NCBI RefSeq assembly: GCF_018437235.1 | Contig: NZ_JAAMFJ010000007.1 | Coordinates: forward strand, 38,106 to 102,105 | DNA: 64,000 nucleotides | Origin: Fructobacillus papyrifericola | GTDB lineage: Bacteria; Bacillota; Bacilli; Lactobacillales; Lactobacillaceae | Direction of reading: 5' to 3' | Part shown: piece after piece, positions 25,682 to 35,732 of the stretch | Numbering within the stretch: position 1 is the stretch's first letter | Layout: each line of letters starts with the position of its first letter | Notes under the pieces: model-generated | The model's database searches: none | The model's input: the letters and a program-made list of their open reading frames with translations, nothing else | What the model was told of the DNA's origin: nothing | Made by a program: the position numbers and the translations under genes

Positions 25682-26617
25682 CTAATTCATCGCCATTGGG
25701 GCGAGCTTGCGGGCGATTTCCTCCTGGGTCGGAATGGCGGGAATGGCCCCTGGTCTAGAAACAACAATGGCCGAGGCGGCACTGGCCTTCTGCAGGGTTC
25801 TTTCGATGTTTTGAAAGTCCGCTTCGAGCGTCGTGGCGATCGTGCCAATAAAGGTATCACCGGCCGCCGTCGTGTCGACAACGTCCACGGCGAAGTTGTG
25901 AACCGGCCCGACCCGGTCGTTCACCGCAAAGAAGGCCCCGTCCTCACCGAGTGTAATGACCAGTTGTTCGACACCCAGGCGTTCCTGGTAGAGGGGCAGG
26001 CGATCCTTTAAGGTCTTGTAGTCGGTGCTGGCCGGTAGGTTCAAGAGGGCAGCCGCTTCGGTTTCGTTTGGCACCAGCAGGTCGGTGTTTTCCAGGATGG
26101 CCGATTCGATTCGCTGGGTGACCGGGGCTGGGTTCAAGATGGTCATGGCCCCGGCCGCTTTGGCGATTTCAAAGCCCCGTTGGATGACTGGACGGGGGAC
26201 TTCGAGCTGGGCAATGACCACGTCGGCGACCTCAAGTAAGCCCCGGGCCGCTTCGACATCCTGGACGGTCAAAGCCGCGTTGGCCCCACCGTGGACCAAG
26301 ATGGTGTTGTGTCCGTCTTCTTCTAGCATGATGTAGGCTGTTCCGGTCGGCCCGTCCTTGACCGTTAAATAACGGGTGTTAATCCCTTCGTGCTCCAAAA
26401 GGGCCTGAAAAGTCCCGCCCTCGGGATCGGAACCGATGGCGCCAACGAAGGAGACAGCGGCCCCTTGGCGGGCGGCCGCCACCGCCTGGTTAGCTCCCTT
26501 GCCACCGAAGTTGCTGGACTTGTCTAAAATGCTCAGGGTTTCTCCTTCCACGGGGAGACGGTCGATTTTCATCAAGACGTCCACGTTCAAACTACCAATC
26601 ACCACAATGTTTTTCAC
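25682..26617 (-). CDS. rbsK: Ribokinase
   Basis: 311 residues, PfkB fold. Phosphorylates ribose with ATP. N-terminal IGSLNVDVLMKIDRLP, the substrate motif NFGGKGANQAVAAARQG, and the catalytic DTTAAGDTFIG, where Asp is the base and GAGD-type Gly residues form the anion hole (here AAGD), are visible. The Shine-Dalgarno GGAGGAG precedes the ATG, with a minus-strand -10 TACACT about 25 bases upstream of the start. It leads the rbsK-rpiA operon and is divergent from a nucleoside transporter. Confidence 0.95.
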   Translation of the reverse strand: MKNIVVIGSLNVDVLMKIDRLPVEGETLSILDKSSNFGGKGANQAVAAARQGAAVSFVGAIGSDPEGGTFQALLEHEGINTRYLTVKDGPTGTAYIMLEEDGHNTILVHGGANAALTVQDVEAARGLLEVADVVIAQLEVPRPVIQRGFEIAKAAGAMTILNPAPVTQRIESAILENTDLLVPNETEAAALLNLPASTDYKTLKDRLPLYQERLGVEQLVITLGEDGAFFAVNDRVGPVHNFAVDVVDTTAAGDTFIGTIATTLEADFQNIERTLQKASAASAIVVSRPGAIPAIPTQEEIARKLAPMAMN

Positions 26618-26734
26618 TGTTAGCTCCTCCTGGGTTTTCTTTTAGTGTAGAAAGGTGTTGAGTGACTTTGAAAGGGCTGAGTCAAAAGCGGTCGTTTTTT
26701 TGACCTAACTGACAAAAAGATGGGCAAAGGCTGG

Positions 26735-26878
26735 TTGACCGTTGACTTTTTTGGTTGACTACGAATAGAGAGAGCTTTGACCCGACTGTTTTTAAACAGT
26801 CGGTGAAGGCAAGGGAGCGCTGTTCTGCTCCAATGACGCAAACCGCCTATCAGCAGAAGAAAGTAGAGGGTCATTACC
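26735..26878 (+). promoter_or_regulatory. nupC upstream region: repeated TTGAC boxes and a structured leader
   Basis: TTGAC occurs three times (26735, 26742, 26755) in the -35 zone; no good -10 was found. The leader then has a perfect 10-bp hairpin (CCGACTGTTT/AAACAGTCGG, 26782-26803) and GGAGC/GCTCC. Two alternative partners exist for the ribosome-site segment GGGTCATT (26868-26875): TGACCC at 26778-26783 or AATGAC at 26832-26837. Confidence 0.45.
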
Positions 26879-27982
26879 ATGTTTCTTGTCGTGAATCTGT
26901 TCAGTATTGTTGTCTTTGTTTTGATTGCCTACCTCCTGTCTAACAACCGCAAGGCCATCCAGTGGCGGTCGGTCAGCGTGGTCTTGGGCTTGGAAATGCT
27001 TCTAGCCTGGCTCTTCACCCAGTTTTCGGCCGGGCGAGCCGCCCTCTTACCGATGCTTCTGGTCGTGCCCCTCTTTGACATCTTGGCCTACTTCCGCTTT
27101 TTGCCATGGGTAATCAAGTGGGTCGGGCAGGGGCTGTCTAAAATCACCGGCCAACCAAAATTCGAAGCCTTCTTTTCCATTGAAATGATGTTTTTGGGGA
27201 ACACCGAGGTCCTGGCTGTTTCCAAGGCGCAGTTGCAGCAGCTGTCGGCCCGGCGGAACATGACTTTGGCAATGATGTCGATGTCTTGTGTGTCGGCGGC
27301 CATCATCGGTTCCTACACGCAGATGGTGCCCGGTGAGTACGTTTTGACGGCCATTCCCTTGAACATTTTAGGGGCCATTGCCGTGTTGGCCCTGTTGAAT
27401 CCGACCCCCGTCGCTCCGGAAGACGACGTCATCGTCCAGGTCGAGGGGGAAAGCGGCGCACGCGAACCCTTCTTCTCCTTTTTAGGCGGTTCGATTCTTG
27501 GCGCCGGTAAGATGGTTTTGATTATCGCTGCCACCGTGATTGCCTTTGTTTCTCTGGGGGAGCTGATTAATCAGATTCTGGGCCTGACCGGCTGGTCCTT
27601 TTTGACTCTGGAAAACATCTTTGGGGTAATTATGTTCCCCTTTGCCTGGCTGCTGGGCTTTTCGCCTAGCGACGCCTTTCAATTGGCCCAGTACATGGGC
27701 ACCAAGTTGGTGACCAACGAGTTCGTGGTTATGGGTGAGGTGTCAAAGTCGATGATGGCCGGGACTGGGCTCTTTAAAAACGCCCACGCCCGAATCGTTC
27801 TGTCCGTCTTCTTGACCTCCTTTGCCAACTTTGGAACAATCGGCATGATTGTGGCCTGCTTCAAGGGCCTGGTCAATCAGGAGAAAAACGATTACATCGC
27901 CGCCCGGGTGCCGGAAATGCTTCTTGCTGGTGTTTTGGTTTCCCTTTTGTCTTCGGCAATGGCCGGGCTGTTTGTGTGGTGA
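26879..27982 (+). CDS. nupC: Concentrative nucleoside transporter (CNT/NupC family)
   Basis: 367 residues, a cation-coupled nucleoside importer. The family signature region is clear: MMFLGNTEVLAVSKAQLQ, the second re-entrant loop region GTKLVTNEFVVMGEV, and SFANFGTIGMIVACF with the Asn/Phe residues that line the nucleoside site in CNT structures. Ten or so hydrophobic segments are present. GAGGG in a possible hairpin is the only ribosome site, 8 bases before ATG. Next to divergent rbsK-rpiA it suggests uptake of nucleosides and use of the ribose part. Confidence 0.92.
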   Translation: MFLVVNLFSIVVFVLIAYLLSNNRKAIQWRSVSVVLGLEMLLAWLFTQFSAGRAALLPMLLVVPLFDILAYFRFLPWVIKWVGQGLSKITGQPKFEAFFSIEMMFLGNTEVLAVSKAQLQQLSARRNMTLAMMSMSCVSAAIIGSYTQMVPGEYVLTAIPLNILGAIAVLALLNPTPVAPEDDVIVQVEGESGAREPFFSFLGGSILGAGKMVLIIAATVIAFVSLGELINQILGLTGWSFLTLENIFGVIMFPFAWLLGFSPSDAFQLAQYMGTKLVTNEFVVMGEVSKSMMAGTGLFKNAHARIVLSVFLTSFANFGTIGMIVACFKGLVNQEKNDYIAARVPEMLLAGVLVSLLSSAMAGLFVW

Positions 27983-28015
27983 AGTACCACTAAACAAAAT
28001 TAAAAGGGCACAGAA

Positions 28016-28042
28016 AAAAGCCACCCATTCCGGTGGCTTTTT
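28016..28042. terminator. Bidirectional terminator between nupC and the CBS gene
   Basis: AAAGCCACC, loop CATTCC, GGTGGCTTT, flanking A- and T-runs. Confidence 0.88.
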
Positions 28043-28045
28043 CGT

Positions 28046-28696
28046 TTACATGAATTGGGAGAGGTCTTCTTGAGCAACCACGAAGAAACGCTTGCGTTCC
28101 AGCTTCGTGATGATCTTGCGTAAGACCGGTGAATCGACCGTCAGTGGCAGGGTGAAGAGGACGGCCAGCGGCCCCTGGTTTTGGACCTGCAAAGACAGGA
28201 CGGATTCGATGTTGGTGTAGCGGGTGATGATGCGCGCCATCCGCTGCAGGTCGCCGCGCCGTTGCCGATCTTTGACGGCAATGGCCACGCCACCCTTGGC
28301 CAGCGACCAGGACTTGGAGAGCAAGTCCATCAGAGCCGAGTGGGTCAGAATCCCGACGAAGTGGTGCCCGTCGTCCACAACGGCAATGTAGGGCAAATCG
28401 CGAATGGCGAAGAAGAGTTCGTAAAAGTCGGCCTTGGTCGAAATGAACTTGGTCGAGTTGCGCATGATCGACGTGGCCTTCTGGTTCATGTCGCCCTGGG
28501 CCGCCACATACTCGTAGACGTGCTGGCGGTAAATGTTGCCGCGGAAGAGGTGGCCGGTCGCATCGAGAATGGGGATGGTCCGCAGGTGCTTGCCTTCCTT
28601 GGATTCTTCGAAGATGTTGTAGACTTCGCCGATGGTCGTGTCTTCGGTAACCGTCAACAAATCTTGTTTTTTGATAATTAGGGACTGTGGAAACAT
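28046..28696 (-). CDS. cbpA: CBS-domain protein, c-di-AMP-binding CbpA type
   Basis: 216 residues. Two CBS motifs (about 10-65 and 75-135; the second ends PYIAVVDDGHHFVGILTHSAL) are followed by an ACT-like C-terminal part (VQNQGPLAVLFTLPLTVDS). This architecture is found in CbpA-type cyclic-di-AMP-binding proteins of Firmicutes, which link the nucleotide to potassium or stringent responses. The ligand is inferred, not shown. Single gene, divergent from pth. Confidence 0.7.
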   Translation of the reverse strand: MFPQSLIIKKQDLLTVTEDTTIGEVYNIFEESKEGKHLRTIPILDATGHLFRGNIYRQHVYEYVAAQGDMNQKATSIMRNSTKFISTKADFYELFFAIRDLPYIAVVDDGHHFVGILTHSALMDLLSKSWSLAKGGVAIAVKDRQRRGDLQRMARIITRYTNIESVLSLQVQNQGPLAVLFTLPLTVDSPVLRKIITKLERKRFFVVAQEDLSQFM

Positions 28697-28809
28697 GAGA
28701 AACCTCTTTTAAAATCGCTTGCTTTCCTATATCCTAGCATACTTTTGCCAAAAATCACCCGCTTTACATGTTAAGATTAGAGTACAAGACATTTTGGAGG
28801 GGAAAATCC

Positions 28810-29376
28810 ATGAAATTCATCTTTGGATTAGGAAACATCGGCAAGCAATACGACCAAACGAGGCACAACATTGGCTTCATGGCCTTGGATCACTTTGCGG
28901 ACAGTCAGGGTGTTTCCTTTGCTCCCACCAAGCTCTTTGCCTCGGCTGCCAAGCTGCAGATCGATGGTGAAACGGTCTGGCTGGTTAAGCCAACCACTTA
29001 CATGAACGATTCCGGCCAATCCGTCCGGGCCTTTTTGGACTTTTACGGGGCAACAGCCAAGGATATTTTGGTCTTGCACGATGACCTGGATTCCGATTTT
29101 GGTAAGTTGCGTTTCCGGGCCAAGGGTTCGGCCGGTGGTCACAACGGGCTGAAGTCAATCATTGCCCACACGGGGACCCAGGATTTTCTCCGCTTGAAGT
29201 TTGGCATTGCCCACCCGGAGCACACCCACGAAGCGGTGATTAAGTACGTTTTGGGCAAGTTTTCAAAGGACGATTTGGCTCATTGGGATGAGACCTTTGA
29301 GAAGACGGATCAGGCACTTTTGGATTGGATTAAAGGAGCAGATGCGGCGGCGCTCAGTAACCGCTACAACGGATAG
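28810..29376 (+). CDS. pth: Peptidyl-tRNA hydrolase
   Basis: 188 residues from ATG 28810, preceded by GGAGGGG. Frees stalled peptidyl-tRNA. Catalytic His lies in TRHNIGFMALD; PTTYMNDSG, LVLHDDLD and GSAGGHNGLKSI are the standard motifs. It is first in the pth-mfd-rqcP-divIC cluster typical of Bacilli, with mfd starting 3 bases after its stop. Confidence 0.97.
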   Translation: MKFIFGLGNIGKQYDQTRHNIGFMALDHFADSQGVSFAPTKLFASAAKLQIDGETVWLVKPTTYMNDSGQSVRAFLDFYGATAKDILVLHDDLDSDFGKLRFRAKGSAGGHNGLKSIIAHTGTQDFLRLKFGIAHPEHTHEAVIKYVLGKFSKDDLAHWDETFEKTDQALLDWIKGADAAALSNRYNG

Positions 29377-29379
29377 TCA

Positions 29380-32300
29380 ATGAAGCTAACGGATTACCTA
29401 CAAAAAGAAAAAAGTTTTCAGCAGTTTGCAAAGGATGAAAAAGTCGGCCAGCGCCAGTTGCTCTTGGGACTGAACGGTTCGGCCAAGGCGGCCGGGATCG
29501 CCGCCCTTTATCAAAACCGCAAGCGGCCCATTCTCGTCTTGACTGACACGGTTGCTCACGTCGAGGAACTGGCCCAGGACTTGACCGACCTGCTCGGATC
29601 CGAAGCGGTCTTTCGCTTTGTTGCCGAAGAGGCCGTGGCGACCGAGCTAGCGATTTCATCCAACAATCACCTGGCCGACCGAGTGGCCGCCCTAACCGCC
29701 TTGGCTTCTGGCCAACAGGGCGTTTTTTTGACGAACTCGGCCGCCTTTTGCCGCTATGAGCCAAGTCCGGAGACGTTGCAGGCCGCATCCTTGCAGCTTG
29801 AAGTGGGCGGAGTCTACGACTTTGCCGATTTGAAGGGCCGCTTGGTGACTTTGGGCTATGTGAACGCACCACAGGTTGAGCAGATTGGTCAGTTTGCCCA
29901 GCGGGGGTCGATTATCGACGTTTATCCGGCTGACCAGGACGAACCCTTCCGACTGGATTTTTTCGACGATGAACTGGATGCCATGAAGACCTTCGATCCG
30001 GTCACGCAAAAGTCGACCGGCTCCGTTAAGGAAGCCAGCATCTTACCGGCCTCAGATCTGGTCATGGACGAGGCAGCCTATCAGGCGGGAAAAGCCGCTG
30101 TCGAAGAGGCCTTTTCTGCCTACCGAAAAGAAGCCGACGGCGTGGCCAAGAAGCACATTACCGAAGGCTTTGCGCCAACCCAGCGGGCCTTAGACGAAGG
30201 CAGGCGGGACGAGGCTATCCTGCCTTACCTGGGCTACTTCTATCCGGAAAAGAGCACGATTCAAGACTACCTGCCAGAAGAGGGCCTGCTCGTCATTGAC
30301 GAATACGCTCGCTTGCAGGAGTCCTTGCTGACCCAGACCGGCTTGGACCAGGACTGGTTCGACTTGCAAGTTGAAAACAATCAATTGGTTCCACCGCTTG
30401 CCTTGCGGGCCGAGCTGGCCGACCGCTTGGCGGATGTTAAGCAGGCCCAGACTTACTTGGCCAACTTAAAGCGGGGCTTGAACCAGCTGACTTTTGACCA
30501 CCTGCTTGAATGGACCTCCCGTCCGGCCAAGCAGTACTTTGGTCAGCTAGACGCCTTGCTACCGGACCTGACTTTTGCAAAGGAACGGGGCCTGACCTGG
30601 GTCCTATTGGTTGGCTCACAGAGTCAGGCTGACCGGCTGGTCGAATCCTTGGATGCCAGAGACATTCAGGTGCCCATCAACCAGGCGGTGCAGCCAAACC
30701 AGGTCCAGGTTATCATCGGTAATCTATCGGCCGGCTTTGAGTGGCCAATGGCCCACCTGACCCTCTTGACGGAGCGGGAACTCTTCGCCAAGGCTAGAAA
30801 GCCGATTGCCCGCAAGCAAAAGAAGTTGCAAAACGCCGAACGGCTGAAGTCCTATAACGAACTGGCCGTTGGTGACTACGTTGTTCACCTGAACCACGGA
30901 ATCGGTCAGTACCAGGGGCTGGAATCGCTGGAGGCCAACGGGGGCAAGCAAGATTATCTGGTCATTGCCTACCAAAAGAACGCCAAGATTTTCCTGCCGG
31001 TTACCCAGTTAAACTTGATTCAGAAGTACATCGGGGGATCTGACGCCGGCAAGGCGCCGAAGATCAACAAGCTCGGTGGCAGCGAATGGCAGAAGACCAA
31101 AAAGCAGGTCCAAGAAAAGATCGACGACATCGCCGACGACCTGCTGGCCCTCTATGCCGAGCGTGAGGCTAAGCAGGGCTTTGCCTTTCCAAAGGATGAC
31201 CAGGCCCAGCTGAAGTTTGACACCGGCTTTCCCTATCCGGAAACACCGGACCAGATTCGCTCAATCGAAGAAATCAAAGTCGACATGCAAAAGAAGCGGC
31301 CAATGGACCGGCTGCTGGTTGGCGACGTTGGCTTCGGAAAGACCGAAGTCGCGCTGCGGGCCATCTTCAAGGCCGCTCATGCTGGCAAGCAAGTCGCCAT
31401 GCTGGCACCAACGACCATTTTGGTTCAGCAGCACTACGAAACCTTGGTCGACCGTTTCTCGGACTTCCCAGAAATCCGGATTGGTCATTTGTCCCGTTTT
31501 CAAACAGCCGCGGAGAACAAGAAAACGATTGAGGCGCTGGAAAAGCATGAAGTCGACATCGTGGTCGGGACCCACCGACTCTTGTCCAAGGATGTTCATT
31601 TTGCCGATCTCGGCCTTTTGGTCATTGACGAGGAGCAGCGCTTTGGAGTCAAGCACAAGGAGCGCTTGAAGCAGCTGAAAACCAACGTCGATGTGCTGAC
31701 TTTGACCGCCACGCCAATTCCACGAACCTTGAACATGGCCATGGTCGGTGCGCGTGACCTATCGGTGATCGAAACGCCGCCGCTGAACCGCTTTCCCATC
31801 CAGACCTACGTGGTCGAATTGGACTGGACCTTGGTTCGCGACGTCATTCAAAAGGAGCTGGCCCGAAATGGTCAGGTCTTCTACCTGCACAACCGGGTGG
31901 CCGACTTGGACCGGATTCGCTCGCAGATTGAAGAGGTCGTGCCCGATGCCCGGGTGGCGGTCATTCACGGGCAGATGTCCGAAGTTCAGCTGGAGTCGAT
32001 CCTCTATGACTTTTTGAACGGGGAGTACGATGTTTTGGTCACGACGACCATCATTGAAACCGGGGTCGACATTCCAAACGCCAACACGCTGATTGTCGAT
32101 AACGCCGACCACATGGGCCTCTCCCAGCTCTACCAGCTTCGTGGTCGAGTCGGCCGTTCGGCCCGCCTGGCCTACGCCTACTTCACTTATCCCTTCACCA
32201 GGACACCGTCCGAAGAAGGGGAGAAGCGGCTGGAGGCCATTCGCGACTTTACTGAGTTAGGCTCTGGTTTCAAGATTGCCATGCGCGATCTCTCCATTCG

Positions 32301-33006
32301 TGGCGCCGGGGATTTGCTGGGTAAGCAGCAGCACGGCTTTATCGATTCAGTTGGCTATGATTTGTATACCCAGATGCTAAAAGAAGCCGTTGCCAAGAAG
32401 CAGGGCGAAGTGCCCGCTGAAGAGCAACCGACGACCGATGCCGAATTGGTTCTTGGCGTCTTGGCCTTCCTGCCGGATGACTACGTTTCTGACAACGCGC
32501 AAAAAGTCGCCCTCTATCAGCAGATTCGCCAGGCCCGGACCGACGAGGACTTTGACCGAGTCGAAGACGACTTGACCGACCGCTTTGGTGAATTACCTGA
32601 CGAAGCCGCCCGCTTGATTCTGGTTTCCCGCCTGAAAACGGTGGCCGATCAGGCCCAGGTCACGCAGATTCGCCGGCAGAAGGACAAGGTGACGATTCGC
32701 TTTAACGAGGCGATGACCAAGCAGCTGGCCGGTGAGCCAATCTTTGCCGCGTTAAAGGACGTTCCTTACAAGGCGGTCGTCGATGGCAAGTCTGCCCAGT
32801 TGGCCGTGATTTTGACGGTCGATTTGAAGCAGGAATCGGCCTACTGGCTAAGCGCCGTCAAGGACTTTTTGGAGGCGGCCATGGAAGAAGTGGCCGAGGA
32901 AAGTGACGGGGCTGAAGGTGGCGAAACTGACGAAAGTACGGAAGGCGCTGAAGCCGCCCACGACACAAAAACGATAAGTAAAAAGGAAGAAGACCATGCG
33001 GATTGA
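29380..33006 (+). CDS. mfd: Transcription-repair coupling factor Mfd
   Basis: 1208 residues. Displaces RNA polymerase stalled at lesions and recruits UvrA. Order: UvrB-like N-terminal module, RNA-polymerase-interacting domain ([18 protein letters not shown] region near 490-560), then the RecG-type helicase with Walker [18 protein letters not shown], Walker [11 protein letters not shown] and motif [14 protein letters not shown], and a C-terminal TRCF domain. The last 40 residues are a Glu/Asp-rich tail not usual for the family. The stop overlaps the next gene by 11 bases. Confidence 0.97.
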   Translation: MKLTDYLQKEKSFQQFAKDEKVGQRQLLLGLNGSAKAAGIAALYQNRKRPILVLTDTVAHVEELAQDLTDLLGSEAVFRFVAEEAVATELAISSNNHLADRVAALTALASGQQGVFLTNSAAFCRYEPSPETLQAASLQLEVGGVYDFADLKGRLVTLGYVNAPQVEQIGQFAQRGSIIDVYPADQDEPFRLDFFDDELDAMKTFDPVTQKSTGSVKEASILPASDLVMDEAAYQAGKAAVEEAFSAYRKEADGVAKKHITEGFAPTQRALDEGRRDEAILPYLGYFYPEKSTIQDYLPEEGLLVIDEYARLQESLLTQTGLDQDWFDLQVENNQLVPPLALRAELADRLADVKQAQTYLANLKRGLNQLTFDHLLEWTSRPAKQYFGQLDALLPDLTFAKERGLTWVLLVGSQSQADRLVESLDARDIQVPINQAVQPNQVQVIIGNLSAGFEWPMAHLTLLTERELFAKARKPIARKQKKLQNAERLKSYNELAVGDYVVHLNHGIGQYQGLESLEANGGKQDYLVIAYQKNAKIFLPVTQLNLIQKYIGGSDAGKAPKINKLGGSEWQKTKKQVQEKIDDIADDLLALYAEREAKQGFAFPKDDQAQLKFDTGFPYPETPDQIRSIEEIKVDMQKKRPMDRLLVGDVGFGKTEVALRAIFKAAHAGKQVAMLAPTTILVQQHYETLVDRFSDFPEIRIGHLSRFQTAAENKKTIEALEKHEVDIVVGTHRLLSKDVHFADLGLLVIDEEQRFGVKHKERLKQLKTNVDVLTLTATPIPRTLNMAMVGARDLSVIETPPLNRFPIQTYVVELDWTLVRDVIQKELARNGQVFYLHNRVADLDRIRSQIEEVVPDARVAVIHGQMSEVQLESILYDFLNGEYDVLVTTTIIETGVDIPNANTLIVDNADHMGLSQLYQLRGRVGRSARLAYAYFTYPFTRTPSEEGEKRLEAIRDFTELGSGFKIAMRDLSIRGAGDLLGKQQHGFIDSVGYDLYTQMLKEAVAKKQGEVPAEEQPTTDAELVLGVLAFLPDDYVSDNAQKVALYQQIRQARTDEDFDRVEDDLTDRFGELPDEAARLILVSRLKTVADQAQVTQIRRQKDKVTIRFNEAMTKQLAGEPIFAALKDVPYKAVVDGKSAQLAVILTVDLKQESAYWLSAVKDFLEAAMEEVAEESDGAEGGETDESTEGAEAAHDTKTISKKEEDHAD

Positions 33007-33280
33007 TAAGTTTTTGAAACTCTCACGAATTATTAAGCGCCGGACGGTCGCCAAGGAATTGGCCGACCAGGGCCGGATTTCCATTAACGGCAAAGTCGCC
33101 AAGTCATCGGCCTCCGTTGGCACCAACGACGAAGTCGAGATTCGCTTTGGAAACAAGACCTCGACTTTTAAAGTCTTGAAGCTCCAAGACATCGTGAAGA
33201 AGGACGAGGCAGCCGAGATGTACGAAGTCCTTTCGGAAAAGTACGAGCGCGACTACCAAAACGAGAACAATGAAGGTTAA
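32996..33280 (+). CDS. rqcP: S4-domain RNA-binding protein RqcP (YabO)
   Basis: 94 residues. [22 protein letters not shown] is the S4 RNA-binding fold, as in RqcP/YabO, which helps RqcH add alanine tails to stalled peptides on the 50S subunit. The family is normally 80-90 residues. Gene order mfd-rqcP-divIC is conserved in Bacilli. AAGGAAGAAGA before the ATG lies inside mfd. Confidence 0.92.
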   Translation: MRIDKFLKLSRIIKRRTVAKELADQGRISINGKVAKSSASVGTNDEVEIRFGNKTSTFKVLKLQDIVKKDEAAEMYEVLSEKYERDYQNENNEG

Positions 33281-33356
33281 GAAAGAGCAAAAGTTCAGGC
33301 TTTATCTTGTAAGTTTGCTTAAAGTGTGTAAAAATAAAATCTAAGGAGGAGTGGCG

Positions 33357-33743
33357 ATGGCAGATAATAGTCGACTACAACCAAATATTCGACCATTAAA
33401 CGCGCGAATTGCGCAGCAAATCGCCGCTTCAGACGCCAAGCGTGAAGCAACCCGCAAGCACTACGCAAGGGCTCACCGCCGGCGCAAAAAGCAGATCGTC
33501 TTTGTCGGTCTGGCGATTGCCTCGGTCTTCATGCTGCAATTGATTTTTGGTCAGGTTCGTTTGCACGCCGCAAACAAGACCTTGACCAAGTCCGAAAACC
33601 AGCTGGCCGTTGTGCAAAAGTCCAACGACTCCCTGAAGAAGGAAGCCAGCCAGTTGCAAGACGAAAACTACTTGAAGCAAATCTTGCGTGACCGTTACGG
33701 TTATTCGAAGAAAAACGAAACGATTTACAACCTGCCCAACTAG
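33357..33743 (+). CDS. divIC: Cell-division protein DivIC/FtsB-like
   Basis: 128 residues from ATG 33357, 7 bases after AAGGAGG; a GTG at 33351 is too close to that site. A basic cytoplasmic part (RKHYARAHRRRKKQ) is followed by a TM segment (about 46-65), an extracellular coiled coil and the C-terminal LKQILRDRYGYSKKNETIY motif of the septum-formation initiator family. Forms a complex with DivIB and FtsL at the septum. Confidence 0.9.
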   Translation: MADNSRLQPNIRPLNARIAQQIAASDAKREATRKHYARAHRRRKKQIVFVGLAIASVFMLQLIFGQVRLHAANKTLTKSENQLAVVQKSNDSLKKEASQLQDENYLKQILRDRYGYSKKNETIYNLPN

Positions 33744-33752
33744 GCAGTGATT

Positions 33753-33779
33753 AAAAGCCACCCCTTGGGGTGGCTTTTC
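33753..33779 (+). terminator. Terminator after divIC, overlapping the tilS upstream region
   Basis: AAAAGCCACCCC, loop TT, GGGGTGGCTTTT. It ends about 9 bases before the tilS ATG, leaving little room for a separate ribosome site. Confidence 0.85.
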
Positions 33780-33787
33780 TAGAAAGC

Positions 33788-35125
33788 ATGCAAAAAACCA
33801 TTGAGGAAACAATTCAAGACTTGGCCCTGCCAAAGCGGGTCGTCATCGGCTGTTCGGGTGGCTTGGATTCGACGGTCTTAGTTGATAGTTTGGTTCGCTA
33901 TCGACCGGACCTGACCGTGATTTTAGCCCACGTCAACTACTCCCTGCGGGAAGAAAGCAACGGGGATGCCGACTTTGTGCGGGCCTTAGCTGAAAAACAG
34001 GACTTGCGCTACTTTGAAAAGCAAGCGGACCTGTCCGACTTGGCCAGCGGGGTGGAAGAAGCGGCCCGGAAGATTCGCTACGACTTTTTTGAGGCGGTGA
34101 AAGAAGAAGTGGGGGCCGACGCCATTTTGCTGGCCCACCACCAAGACGACCAGGTCGAAACCATCCTGCTCCAGGTTATCCGGGGCGGCCTTTTGCAAAA
34201 AAAGACGGGGATGGCGGTCAAACAGGGTCACTATCTGCGGCCCTTTTTGGGACTGTCAAAGGCAAGCCTGAAGGATTATGCCGAGGAACAAGGCCTGACT
34301 TGGCGGGAAGATGTCACCAATCAGGACCCGGACTACACCGGGCGCAACCAGCTACGGCAGGTCGTTGTTCCGGCCTTAACCAAGATCAATCCCAAAGCCA
34401 AGGAGCACTTGCTGGCTTTGGCTGAGCAGTTGGGAGGGGCTGAAGCCCTTATTGAAGAACGGGCGAAGGAATTGCTGCCGGCCTTTTGTCAGGATTATGA
34501 ATCCGTTCCCAGCTCCTGGTGGCCAGCCCTGCTAAAAGAAGAAGCAAGACAGGCCGGCCTCTTTAAGCTGACCGAGGCACAGCTGAAAGCCATGGTTCGA
34601 CTGCTAAAAAACGAGCAAAAGCCCCAGGGCCGAATCGATTTGGCCGAGAGCTTCAGCTTTCAAAAAAGCTACCGACGGGTCGCCTTTGTTAGACTCAGTC
34701 AAGAAAAGAAAAAATCGGTCGAAAAAATCGGCAAAGACGGGCAACAGGCCGGCTCTCTTGTGTTAGAATTAGACCAATGGTATTTTTGGCAGGGTTTATG
34801 CCTTGGCGTCCGCTCAGTTAGCGAGCAAGAGAGTGGTGAAAACCGGCTCTTATTGCCCGCCGATTATGTCGGACCGCTGACATTGGAACGGGCCAAAGTG
34901 AATGATCGGATTCCCTTGAACGGGGGTAGTAAGACCGTCCGCCGGCTTCTAATCGATGAAAAAATACCAGCAGAAGAAAGGCCGCAAACCGATCTTCTCA
35001 AGGACCGAGAAAAGAATGTTTTGGCCGTCTTTTTAGGACAAAAGCGTTGGTATTACACCCGTTTTTGGCCAAAGGATCGACCAAGTGGCAAGCAAAGCTT
35101 AGTATGGCGAATTGAGGAAAACTAG
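33788..35125 (+). CDS. tilS: tRNA(Ile)-lysidine synthetase
   Basis: 445 residues from ATG 33788; a GTG at 33770 is the alternative. TilS changes C34 of tRNA-Ile(CAU) to lysidine so that AUA is read. The N-type ATP pyrophosphatase loop is IGCSGGLDSTVL; HVNYSLREESNGD and AHHQDDQVETILLQ follow. The C-terminal TilS domain ends near VWRIEEN. There is no clear Shine-Dalgarno, only AGAAAG. The stop TAG shares its last base with the hpt start, so the two are coupled. Confidence 0.93.
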   Translation: MQKTIEETIQDLALPKRVVIGCSGGLDSTVLVDSLVRYRPDLTVILAHVNYSLREESNGDADFVRALAEKQDLRYFEKQADLSDLASGVEEAARKIRYDFFEAVKEEVGADAILLAHHQDDQVETILLQVIRGGLLQKKTGMAVKQGHYLRPFLGLSKASLKDYAEEQGLTWREDVTNQDPDYTGRNQLRQVVVPALTKINPKAKEHLLALAEQLGGAEALIEERAKELLPAFCQDYESVPSSWWPALLKEEARQAGLFKLTEAQLKAMVRLLKNEQKPQGRIDLAESFSFQKSYRRVAFVRLSQEKKKSVEKIGKDGQQAGSLVLELDQWYFWQGLCLGVRSVSEQESGENRLLLPADYVGPLTLERAKVNDRIPLNGGSKTVRRLLIDEKIPAEERPQTDLLKDREKNVLAVFLGQKRWYYTRFWPKDRPSGKQSLVWRIEEN

Positions 35126-35661
35126 TGGATAACGATATTCAAGAAGTATTATTTGACCAACAGCAAATCCAAGAAGCAGCAGATCGGCTCGGTCAGACAA
35201 TTACCAAGGACTACGCGGGCCAAAAGCCTTTGGTGCTCTCCGTTTTGAAGGGGGCCTACCTGTGGACGGCCGACGTGATTCGTAAAATTGACCTGTACGT
35301 TGACTTGGAATTCATTAAGATTTCTTCTTACCATGGTGGGGTTTCGTCATCAAACGAAATCGCTTTGGTAACCGACGTGCAGTCCGATGTGAAGGGCCGT
35401 GACGTCTTGATTCTAGAAGATATCGTGGACACTGGTCAGTCGCTGCAGTTCTTGGAGGACTTGCTGCTTTCCCGTGGCGCACACTCAGTTCGGGTGGCCA
35501 CCCTTTTGGATAAGAAGGAAGGGCGCAAAGTCGACATCAAAGCAGACTACGTCGGCTTTGACGTTCGCAACGAATTCGTTGTCGGCTACGGCCTTGATTA
35601 CAAGGGTCTTTACCGCAACCTGCCATACGTTGGCATTCTAAAGCAAAGTATTTATAGTTAA
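35125..35661 (+). CDS. hpt: Hypoxanthine phosphoribosyltransferase
   Basis: 178 residues, GTG start with GAGG 6-9 bases upstream inside tilS. Joins hypoxanthine or guanine to PRPP. The PRPP motif VLILEDIVDTGQSL and VLKGAYLWTADV are diagnostic. The tilS-hpt-ftsH order is conserved in Bacilli. Confidence 0.96.
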   Translation: MDNDIQEVLFDQQQIQEAADRLGQTITKDYAGQKPLVLSVLKGAYLWTADVIRKIDLYVDLEFIKISSYHGGVSSSNEIALVTDVQSDVKGRDVLILEDIVDTGQSLQFLEDLLLSRGAHSVRVATLLDKKEGRKVDIKADYVGFDVRNEFVVGYGLDYKGLYRNLPYVGILKQSIYS

Positions 35662-35732
35662 GCGGGTTTTTGCTCGTTGACTTTTTTATCGGAAACGGTA
35701 GAAAAATTTTAGATAAGGATTGAGGATTTCAG

